NCBI GenBank assembly: GCA_902782585.1 | Contig: CACZNK010000061.1 | Location: 1 to 16,197, forward strand | From: an uncultured Ureaplasma sp. | GTDB lineage: Bacteria; Bacillota_I; Bacilli_A; Mycoplasmatales; Mycoplasmoidaceae | Reading direction: 5' to 3' | Length of the DNA: 16,197 nt | Part shown: piece by piece, positions 8,743 through 16,197 of the stretch | Position numbering within the stretch: position 1 is the stretch's first letter | Layout of the letters: the number at the start of each line of letters is the position of its first letter | Program-made: the position numbers and the translations under genes | Notes under the pieces: model-generated | The model's input: only the letters and a program-made list of their open reading frames with translations | What the model was told of the DNA's origin: nothing | The model's database searches: none

Positions 8743-8819
8743 TGGTGCCGTCTATCGGAATTGAACCAATAACCTACTGATTACAGGTCAGTTGCTCTGC
8801 CAGATTAAGCTAAGACGGC
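8743..8819 (-). tRNA. tRNA-Thr, anticodon UGU, with C at position 33
   Basis: A 77-base cloverleaf with encoded CCA. Acceptor stem GCCGTCT pairs with AGACGGC (7 bp). D stem GCTT/GAGC-type closes a loop containing GG. Anticodon stem ACTGA pairs perfectly with TCAGT and encloses the seven-base loop CCTGTAA, giving anticodon TGT (Thr, reads ACN/ACA). T stem ATTGG pairs with CCGAT (one G-U type pair) around TTCAATT; discriminator A, then CCA. Position 33, almost always U, is C here. It closely resembles the B. subtilis tRNA-Thr(UGU) anticodon arm, which has TTTGTAA-type loop with U33. Transcribed from its own promoter and ended by the shared hairpin. Confidence 0.95.
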
Positions 8820-8838
8820 ATTTTATGTTTCTTAAATC

Positions 8839-8866
8839 ATTATACTAATACAATAGTTTATATCAA
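8839..8866 (-). promoter_or_regulatory. Promoter of tRNA-Thr
   Basis: On the minus strand, TTGATA at 8866-8861 and TATAAT at 8844-8839 are separated by 16 bases, a near-consensus sigma-70 type promoter. The expected start is near 8832, about a dozen bases before the tRNA 5' end at 8819. It lies in the 123-base gap after cysS, where I see no convincing cysS terminator, so read-through from cysS into the tRNA gene is also possible. Confidence 0.75.
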
Positions 8867-8942
8867 ATTTAGAGTAATGTTGTAAAAATTAGACAATAAA
8901 ATTGATAATATAGTTAAAGTTAATCATTTATTTATTAAATCA

Positions 8943-10265
8943 CTAGATAATATTTTTCTTAATTAACTCATTTCTTAATGAATCAGCATATTTATAATTT
9001 TTAGAATTCAAAGCATTAATCCAATCATCAATTAATTGTTTAAAATCATTAAATTTGAGTGGGTTTTTATATTTTATACCTAAAATATCTAACATATTTA
9101 TTAATGAATTAATTTGTCATGAAACTTCATTAAATTCTTTAGATTTTATTAAGTTCGGTAAATTTTTAACATATGATCAAATTGATGTAATCATATTAGG
9201 AAAATCTAAATCATTATCAATGGCATCTATAAATGTCTTAGGCAATTCATTTTTGCTATTGTATTTAAAATCAATTTTATTTGTATATAAACTAATTAAT
9301 GCATTATTAATTGCTTTAAAAACTTTTAGAATTTCATTTTTTGAATTTTCCAAATTATCAAATGAAAAATTTAAAGGACTTGCATATTGAGTTTGATAAA
9401 AGAATCATTTAATTGTATTTGCATCATATTTTTTTAATATATCTTTAGCTAAAACAAAATTATTTAATGATTTAGACATTTTTTTACCATCAATATTTAC
9501 ATGTCCAACATGCATTCAACATTTTGCTAATCCAATATTATATAATGCCATATTTTGTGCATTTTCATTTTCATGATGAGGAAATTTTAAATCAACTCCT
9601 CCACCATGAATAACTGTTTGTTTACCTATATATTTGTTAATTAAATATACACATTCAGTATGTCAACCTGGTCTTCCATGATTGTTTCATGGAGATTTTC
9701 ATGCTAAACCAACATTTGTTTGTTTTCAAAGAGCAAAATCTAGTGGACATTTTTTATTAGTATTATTTTCTTTTCTTACACTATCAAAAAGCATGTCAAT
9801 TTTTTGATGTGATATACATCCATAATCTTTTATTGATTTAATATCAAAATATACATCACCATCAGCAACATATGCATGTTTAGAATCTATTATTTGTTTG
9901 ACAAAATCAATAATCCCTTTAATATTATCAGAAACTTTGGGTAATACATCCATATGTAATACATTTAGTTGATCAATAATCTTTAAATATTCTTGATAAT
10001 AATGTTCAGATACTTGTTGTTCAGATTGTTTTAATTCAATACTACGATTGATAATCTTATCATCAATATCAGTAATATTATGCACATATATAACATCCTT
10101 ATTAACATATTTTAAATATCGATATAAAACATCAAATGTAATTAAAGGTCTTATATTACCAATATGAACATCATTATAAACTGTAGGTCCACAATTGTAA
10201 ATTGATATTTTATCTTGATCAATATTTATATATTTTTGGCTTAAGGAATCCTTAATTTTTAACAT
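8943..10265 (-). CDS. cysS: Cysteinyl-tRNA synthetase
   Basis: 440 residues, close to the usual size, with many TGA Trp codons between 9728 and 9005. It charges tRNA(Cys) with cysteine. Class I features: zinc ligand Cys25 in YNCGPTVYNDVHIGN, with the HIGH motif as HIGN at 34-37; GRPGWHTEC and HGGGVDLKFPHHENE, which carry the other zinc ligands; and KMSKSLNNF. The C-terminal part is short and ends LRNELIKKNII. I chose ATG 10265 rather than the in-frame TTG at 10280: it lies two bases after the ligA stop (TAACTATG), has an AGAGAAG purine run upstream, and begins the family alignment. Last gene of the ybaB-recR-ligA-cysS unit. Confidence 0.95.
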
Positions 10266-10267
10266 AG

Positions 10268-12565
10268 TTACTTCTCTCAAATTTTATCATAAATTAATTT
10301 AATACCAAGTTTTTCTGCTTTTGTTAGTTTACTTCCCCCATTTTCACCAACTATTAAATAATCAGTAGATTTATTAACTGAATTAGTTACATTAGCATCA
10401 TATTTTTGAATCAACAAATCACGAATTTGATCTCTTGAAATATCGAAGCTACCAGTAATACAAAAACTTTTTTGATAATAATCACTATTTTTATTTTCAT
10501 TGGAAATATTTGTTTTTGATATATAACTAGTATTTATACCTAGTTTTTTTAAATTCTCAATTAACTTTAAATTATTTTTATTATGAAATCAATCGTAGAT
10601 AGAAGTTGAAACAACTTCACCTATATCTTTTAAATTAACTAATTCTTCTCTAGAAGTATTAGCTATAGCATCTATATTCTTAAAATGTTTAGCTAAAAAT
10701 GTTGCAGAAATTAGTCCTATATCTCTTATACCTAAACCAAAGATTAATCTTTCTAATGAATTATTTTTTGAATTTTGAATTGACTCATTAATCTTATTAA
10801 ATACTTTGAATTTATTATTAAGGATAGTTGTTATGATTTCTTGACGATGATTATTTAGATTGTAAATATCTTCAATACACTTGATGTATCCTAAATTAAA
10901 ATATTTAGTAATTGTTTTTTCACTTAAACCTTCAATATTCATAGCATTTTTAGAACAAAAGTGAATAATTGATTGAACTAATCTTGCTGGACATGAAGTA
11001 TTTACACAATATTGATCTACTTCACCTTCAATCTTTTCTAATTTTGAATTACATACTGGACAAACTATTGCAGGAGTAAATCTTTTTGATGATTTTTTTC
11101 TTTTTGATAAAACTACTCCTTTGACATAAGGAATAATTTCAGCTGCTTTAAATATTTTAATAGTATCACCAACTCTTATATCTTTAGACAAAATATATTC
11201 GGCATTATTTAATGTAGCAGCTGAAACTATTGAACCTGATAATTCTACTGATTTTAAATTAGCAACATATGTTATTTTACCAGTTCTACCAACATTAGTT
11301 TGAATAGAAATAATTTCAGTTTCTACTTCTTGAGGAATAAATTTGTAAGCAATTGCTCAATGTGGAAATTTTGATGTAGATCCTAATTTACTATAGTAAG
11401 TAATTAAATTTTCTTTTAATACTGCACCATCAATTGGATAATCTAAACTATATTGATTGTCTTCTAATCATTGAATCTTCTTGTATGCTTCACCAATATT
11501 CTTACATTTATATGTTTCTTTTGCAGTATTAAAACCATATTCTTTTAATTTTTCAATTACTTGACTTTGTTTTGTGATATTTAAGCGTTTAATATCATCA
11601 AAATTAGGAATATAATAAGCAATCATTTGTAAATTTCGTTGTTTTACAAGTTCTGGGTCAAGTCTTCTTAATGTGCCACTTGCTGCATTACGTGGATTAG
11701 CAAATTTATTCTTTTCTTCACTAATAGAATCATTAATTAATTTAAATTGTTTATGAGAAATGAAAACTTCACCACGAACTTCAAAATGATCAAAATTATT
11801 ATTTATTGTTTGAGGTATAGATTTAATCATTCTGACATTTGCAGTAACATCTTCACCAATTTTACCATCACCTCTAGTAATTCCATTAATTAATTTTCCA
11901 TTTTTATAAATTAATGAAATACTTAAACCATCAAGTTTAGGCTCAATATAATATTCGACATCTTGATTCATATTAAAATCTAATAATCTTTTAATTGTTT
12001 CATCAAAATGTTCTAGATCATTAAAATTAAAAGCATTTGATAATGAAAGCATTGGTATTGTATGAGCTACTTTTTTAAATTTATTATTGATAGCTCCACC
12101 AACAGTATTCGTAGGTGAATTTTTTGAATAAAATTCCGGAAAAGTTTTTTCAAGAGCGTTTAATTCTTTTAAAGTTAAATCATATGTTACATCTGATACA
12201 GTTGGTCTTTCTAAACCATAATATTCATATTCTCATTGACGAAGTTTTTTTCTTAAAAAACTTATTCTTTGTCTAATAGTTGCTTTTTCATTTATATCTT
12301 TTAACTTATTAGGATAAAAATTTTGAATTTGTTTAAGAATTTTAACAACGAATAGATATTGTTTAAAGTCAAAACCATTTTTTTTAATTTGATCAATTTT
12401 TGATAATTGATCATTAATATTTAATTTGTAATGATTTAGTAGTTTATCAAGATATAGTTTATTTTGATCAAAATTATCTTTACTAATGAGTGATAAATAT
12501 GATTTAATATCAAAATTAAAATCATCTTTTTCTATTTTATCTTGGAATAATTTAATATCACTCAT
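10268..12565 (-). CDS. ligA: NAD-dependent DNA ligase with N-terminal extension
   Basis: 765 residues in one open frame with several TGA Trp codons; LigA is usually about 670. The enzyme seals nicks using NAD. Residues 1-95 are a Lys/Asp/Phe-rich helical segment that I cannot match to a LigA domain. The normal protein begins near residue 96: the Ia domain with YEYYGLERPTVSDVTYD, adenylation site EPKLDG with Lys210 (E. coli numbering 115, so shifted by 95), SGTLRRLDP, and PHWAIAYKF; then the OB fold, a Cys4 zinc finger (Cys502, 505, 520, 525), helix-hairpin-helix repeats (GLGIRDIG, LKDIGEVV), and a BRCT domain with FCITGSF and TDYLIVGENGGSKLTKAEKLG. ATG 12565 lies two bases after the recR stop, with no Shine-Dalgarno, suggesting coupled translation; no in-frame ATG, GTG or TTG exists nearer the canonical start. 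Confidence 0.95.
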
Positions 12566-12567
12566 TT

Positions 12568-13170
12568 TTAGTATTTTGTTTTATTCTTAATTGCTTGAGA
12601 CAATGTTTCATTATCAGCATAATTTAATGCTGAATTAATTGGTAAACCTACTGCCAATCGATAAAATGTTGCATTTGGTAAAATTTCTTTAATTATGTTT
12701 TTTAGAAAGAATGCAGTAGCTTCACCATTAGGAGTTCAATTAGTAGCAAAGATAATTTCATTAAATTTCTTTTTCTTTAATTGTTCCATTAATTTTTTAA
12801 CTACTTCTTTATTCAAACCATTATTTTTTTTAACATTAATTTCATCATGAAGTACAAAATATAATCCACTATATGTATTTGTATCCTCAATTTTTTGTAA
12901 ATCTTCTGATTCTGAAACAATGCACAATTTATTTTGTTCTCTTAAATCATTGCTACAAATATTACATATTTCATTCAATGAAATATTTTGACATTCTTTG
13001 CAATAATGTAATGATTGTCTTAGTTTTCTTATTTGGTTAGATAAATCATCCATGAATTCATCTTTTTGATTGATTAAAAAATAACAAATCTTTTCCGCTT
13101 GTTTTTGACTTATACCAGGAAATGATTTCAATGATTGAATTAACTGATTAAATTCATTAAGTTCATTCAT
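12568..13170 (-). CDS. recR: Recombination protein RecR
   Basis: 200 residues, normal for RecR, with one TGA Trp at 12736-12738. RecR forms a clamp on DNA and, with RecO/RecF, helps load RecA at gaps. Features in order: N-terminal helix-hairpin-helix (LKSFPGISQKQAEKI), a Cys4 zinc finger (CKEC and CNIC), then the TOPRIM domain beginning LCIVSESEDLQKIE with GLYFVLH, followed by IIFATNWTPNGEATAFFL and a C-terminal Walker-B-like region. It starts two bases after ybaB and ends two bases before ligA. In many Firmicutes the order is dnaX-ybaB-recR; here dnaX is absent from the neighbourhood and ligA follows. Confidence 0.95.
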
Positions 13171-13172
13171 GA

Positions 13173-13451
13173 TTAGAACATTCCACTACCTGAAGGTGCT
13201 ATTTCCTCTTTTTGTTCATTAACTAATGTCATGGCACTATTGATTGCTTCAGTAACCATTTCTTGCAATGTGATAGGATCTTCTGGATCAATTAATGTTT
13301 TGTTAATTGTTAAACTAATAATTTTTAAATCACCTGTTAGTTTAACAACAACTGAACCATTTGAATAATCATATTCAAACTCTCTCTTATTAAATTCATC
13401 AAGCTTTTTTTGCATTATTTTAGCTTGTTGCACTAAGTTATTAAAATTCAT
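13173..13451 (-). CDS. ybaB: Nucleoid-associated protein, YbaB/EbfC family
   Basis: 92 residues, slightly shorter than the usual 100-110. YbaB proteins are dimeric DNA-binding proteins usually encoded beside recR; their exact role is unsettled. Family features are the N-terminal MNFNNLVQQAKIMQKKLDEF helix, the central strand region GSVVVKLTGDLKIISLTI, and the acidic IDPEDPITLQEMVTEAINSAM helix. The C-terminal SGSGMF resembles the glycine-rich tail of homologues. ATG 13451 is preceded by a weak AAAGAGAAA; it is the first gene of the ybaB-recR-ligA-cysS unit and faces away from the unknown gene at 13515, with a symmetrical promoter region between them. Confidence 0.92.
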   Translation of the reverse strand: MNFNNLVQQAKIMQKKLDEFNKREFEYDYSNGSVVVKLTGDLKIISLTINKTLIDPEDPITLQEMVTEAINSAMTLVNEQKEEIAPSGSGMF

Positions 13452-13468
13452 AATTTCTCTTTATTTTA

Positions 13469-13499
13469 TATATTATATTTTAGAATAAAATATAATATA
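13469..13499. promoter_or_regulatory. Perfect inverted repeat with divergent -10 boxes (ybaB / unknown gene)
   Basis: Arms 13469-13482 and 13486-13499 are exact reverse complements (14 bp) around a GAA centre. Each arm carries a TATAAT: minus strand 13477-13472 towards ybaB (ATG 13451) and plus strand 13491-13496 towards the gene at 13515. Predicted starts near 13465 and 13503 leave leaders of about 14 and 12 bases. The site could be a symmetrical bidirectional promoter, an operator, or both. No clear -35 elements are visible. Confidence 0.6.
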
Positions 13500-13514
13500 C
13501 AAATCATATTTAAT

Positions 13515-14267
13515 ATGAAAAAACAAGAGACATTTTTTCAAGAAGAACTAGATAAAATTCAAGAATTAATTGATGTTAATGATTATGCTAAAGCATTAGA
13601 AAAAATTAAACAAATTAAGCAAGATCATTTTTGAACCATGAAACAAAATGATATTCTTGATCAACTTGATAGTGTGGTTACAAAAATGTATACCAGAAGT
13701 ATAAATAATGCAAATATCAATAAAATGTCCAAAAAAGAGATTTTTAATGAAGCTTTAGTAATGAATAAAATTAATCTTAGTTTAGTTGATACTCTTATAA
13801 ATAAATTTGGTGATAAAATTGATAAAGAAGATATTGAGTTATATATTGAGGATTGATTAAATAGCAAAACTATTAATAATGTTGATAAATATTATGTTTT
13901 AGCAGCATTAAAAACAATTGATAAGTTTGCTAAAACAAAATTTAAAGTTTACAATTCAAATCTAGAAAAGTCAATTGAAATCATTCTTGGGGAATGAGAT
14001 GAAGATTTTCACAATATTAAGTATTACCAAGAAATTTTTAATGATATTGAAAAATATTTTTTTAAAACACCATCTTATGCTAAATTTGCTGAATCTGTTA
14101 TTGACTCAATATCAATGTGGCATTTTGGTATTGCACCAGATATTAAACAAGATAAATTATCAAAAAATATTATTGAATATATTGAATATTTGACACAAAA
14201 TAAAAAAATTAATGATATTAGCTTTTTTAAATGAATTGAATCTATTTTAAGAAAACAAGAAATATAA
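13515..14267 (+). CDS. Helical cytoplasmic protein of unknown function (possibly DUF3196)
   Basis: 250 residues with TGA Trp codons at three or four places (for example HFWTM, IEDWLNS, GEWDED). No membrane helix or signal peptide; composition is rich in Lys, Glu, Ile and Asn and predicted mostly helical, with an N-terminal stretch (about 8-36) resembling a coiled coil or TPR-like pair. From memory it resembles the mollicute-specific DUF3196 family (M. pneumoniae MPN330/MG237 type), whose function is unknown; this match is tentative. ATG 13515 has no Shine-Dalgarno and lies about 12 bases after the predicted transcription start. Its TAA stop directly abuts the stop of the convergent small gene downstream of pepF. 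Confidence 0.8.
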
Positions 14268-14523
14268 TTAATACTTTGAATTATTAGCTTTAACCAACTT
14301 ATAAATCCCACTAATAAAAGATTTGTTAAATTTCTCTTGTTTATCAAGTCTTTTGTTGATAATATCACTAAATTTTTTTAAATCTAACTGGTGCTTTAGG
14401 TTTTGGAAGCTTTCTTCCAGAATCACAAGGATCACCTTTAAACTTAATTCTACTTAACATAAATCTCATCATTGATTAAGTTCATATTCTTTTAGTATCG
14501 TCAATTTTATATTTGATACTCAT
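14268..14523 (-). pseudogene. Small broken gene downstream of pepF (nonsense codon and +1 frameshift)
   Basis: Seven bases after the pepF stop, ATG 14523 opens a frame (MSIKYKIDDTKRIWT) that meets TAA at 14478-14476. The same frame continues as MMRFMLSRIKFKGDP... to ...PVRFKKI and TAG at 14370-14368, with codons ending mostly in A/T as in real genes here. Deleting one A from the A7 run at 14379-14373 (minus strand) joins it to a second frame, FSDIINKRLDKQEKF... ending NSKY and TAA at 14270-14268, immediately beside the stop of the convergent gene. In its first part the second frame uses CTG, CAC and CAG, unlike neighbours, which supports a frame change at the run rather than one long second-frame gene. 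An intact version would have about 84 residues. Either a pseudogene, a slippage-dependent gene, or two tiny ORFs (34 residues from 14472). No family recognised. Confidence 0.45.
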
Positions 14524-14530
14524 GTATATT

Positions 14531-16197
14531 CTATTTAAATTTAGTTATTAATTGCTTAATAATAGTTTTAACATCATCATATGGTTTTTTACTATTTAAA
14601 TCAATACCTAATAATTCAATTGTTTTTAATGGTGATAAACTAGAACCACTACTTAAAAAATTAATAAATCTTTCTAACATATTTTTATCACCATTAAAAA
14701 TTTTATATGCAACAATTAGCCCACAAATTTGACCAATAGCATATTTATAAACATAAAAATTACCTGCATAGAAATGTGGAATTCGCAAAATGGTTGATAA
14801 ATAATATTTATATGGTACTTTTTTAAATTCATTAATTTTAGAATCACTTAAATTTTCATATTTCTTTAACATTTGTAAATATAAGTTTTTAATAGTATTT
14901 GCTGAAAATGGTTGCATATTGTTTACCATTTTATTTGCTTCATATTCAAAATTTGAAAATTCAATTTGTCTAGTTGTGCAAGCAAAAAAATTATCCAATA
15001 GTCTTTTCAAATAAAAATTTGTCATCATTCTATCATTTTTGTATTTATTTAATAAATATAAGATTAATAATGTTTCAGTTGTAATACTTGCGATTTCAGC
15101 ATAAAATATACATGTATCAACATATACTTCTTGTGATTTGGTTGAATAATATGAATTCATTGAATGACCTAATTCATGAGTTATTGTTTCAACTGAACCC
15201 ATTGTGCCATCAAAATTCATTAAGATATAGAATTTATCTAAACCTTTAATTCCACCAATAGAGTACGCACCAGTTAATTTATTTTTTTTAGGTAATCAAG
15301 ATATTCATCCTTCATTGAATGCAGTTTTAATATGTGACAAATAATCTTTACCTAATGGTGATAGTGCATCTAAAACAATTTTTTTAGTTTGTTCAATGGT
15401 TACTTTTATTGGTTTAGATGCTAGATCCATAGATTTATCTCATGGTTCTAATTTATCAACTTTTAATTGTTTTAATAAAAGCTTTTCAACTTTAGTTTTA
15501 TATGATGAATAAATTGATTTAAAACTTTCAACATTTTTATATAGATTCATAATAAATGGTTCATTTATTTCATCAGCAAATGCTGATGCATTAACATAAT
15601 CTTTAAAGTTTCGTAATTTAGCAATTGAATTATATTTTAAGTATGTATAGTATAAGGTTTGAGTTAATGTATTAGCAATTGAATCATAAGCAGAATTAAA
15701 ATTAATTCAAACATTTTTTCTTAATACACGATCATTTGATTTTAAATATTTAATTACATCACTAATTGTAATAATTTGATTCAATTTTCCATTTTTGTCT
15801 TTAGCTGGTTGAAATTTTAAATCACTATCAGTAAGTGTTGAAAATACATGAGCAATTCCATGATTAGCAAGACTAATTTTAGATAATGCTTTTTCTACAT
15901 TAGGCTGAAGAATATGTGGTTCAGTTCTAAAAATATGATCAAATTCTTTTTGATATTTTTTTAAATTTTTATCTTTTAGATAAGTTTTTATTATTTTTTT
16001 ATTTTTAATTACAATATTTGCATAATCAGACATTTGTGATGAAATTTTATTATCAATCATATTTATTTTTTGACTTAAACCTAATCATTTAGTGTCTACT
16101 AAATCTATATTTAAATTATTGCTTACATAATTGGATAAGCGATTTTCAATGATTTCTAATTCATCATTAATTTTCATTCATTGTTTAAAATTATTAA
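14531..16197 (-). CDS. pepF: Oligoendopeptidase F (5' end outside window)
   Basis: About 555 residues are present and the frame is open to the right edge; the family is about 600 long, so roughly 50 N-terminal residues are missing. TGA Trp codons occur at several sites, for example 15707-15709 and in GWISWLP. PepF is a cytoplasmic M3-family zinc metallopeptidase that cleaves short peptides, useful in organisms living on imported peptides. Motifs: PHILQP and ALSKISLANHGIAHVFSTL in the N-terminal helical region, KPIKVT..IVLDALSPLG, LTGAYSIGG, the zinc site HELGHS (HExxH) in ETITHELGHSMNSYYS, and downstream AEIASITTE supplying the third zinc ligand. The C-terminal part with FYAGNFYVYKYAIGQICG is typical. 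TAG stop at 14533-14531, followed by a small broken gene. Confidence 0.96.

Noticed and set aside
8870..8942. Possible rho-independent terminator after cysS
   Set aside because: Only weak A/T matches (GTTAA/TTAAC type) without a G-C core or a following T run on the minus strand.
9055..9390. Plus-strand open frame of 111 codons
   Set aside because: It lies wholly antisense to cysS, whose motifs and TGA Trp codons run through this stretch; the frame is a shadow.
10265..10280. TTG start of cysS at 10280
   Set aside because: It would add five residues before the family start and lies inside the end of ligA; ATG 10265 has better spacing to the purine run.
14075..14368. Minus-strand open frame of 97 codons
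   Set aside because: Most of it is antisense to the 13515-14267 gene, and its upstream part is a third frame of the small broken gene; no protein family features.
1..16197. Prophage, IS element, CRISPR array, restriction-modification or other defence system
   Set aside because: No transposase, integrase, repeat-spacer pattern or nuclease/toxin genes were found; the gene content is housekeeping.

Overview
The window is AT-rich DNA from a mollicute (Mycoplasma/Ureaplasma type). Nearly every real gene is interrupted by in-frame TGA codons at positions where the protein family has tryptophan (RecA, GatA, GatB, GatC, CysS, LigA, RecR, Nfo, PepF), so translation table 4 applies and a standard-code ORF call splits most genes. 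Reading TGA as Trp gives full-length genes with almost no non-coding DNA. I cannot name the species. Use of CGG in recA argues against close relatives of M. capricolum, where CGG is reported unassigned.

Layout. (1) 3-2281, plus strand: tail of an unidentified gene, the CinA C-terminal domain, a three-helix membrane protein, then recA. (2) 7788-2282, minus strand: a tightly packed unit of an ECF-type transporter S component, gatC, gatA, gatB and a membrane-anchored Ser/Thr kinase, with 8 bases or fewer between genes and two overlaps. GatCAB makes Gln-tRNA(Gln) by transamidation. recA and the kinase gene converge with abutting stop codons. (3) 7824-8702, plus: nfo (endonuclease IV), ending in a hairpin terminator shared with a minus-strand tRNA-Thr(UGU) that has its own good promoter. 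(4) 13451-8943, minus: ybaB, recR, ligA, cysS, each within a few bases of the next; the first three are DNA-repair or replication genes. (5) 13515-14267, plus: a helical protein of unknown function, diverging from ybaB. (6) 16197-14268, minus: oligoendopeptidase F (5' end outside the window), followed by a small, apparently broken gene.

Most of the window is ordinary housekeeping DNA and I see no phage, IS element, CRISPR array or defence system. The points worth a second look are a tRNA-Thr with C instead of U at position 33, a roughly 95-residue N-terminal extension on LigA with no internal start codon, two divergent intergenic regions each built on a 14-bp inverted repeat carrying symmetrical -10 boxes, a small gene with a likely +1 frameshift at an A7 run, and a Ser/Thr kinase translationally coupled to gatB rather than to a PP2C phosphatase. 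No gene-free stretch exceeds 300 bases; the longest, 8820-8942 (123 bases), holds the tRNA promoter.
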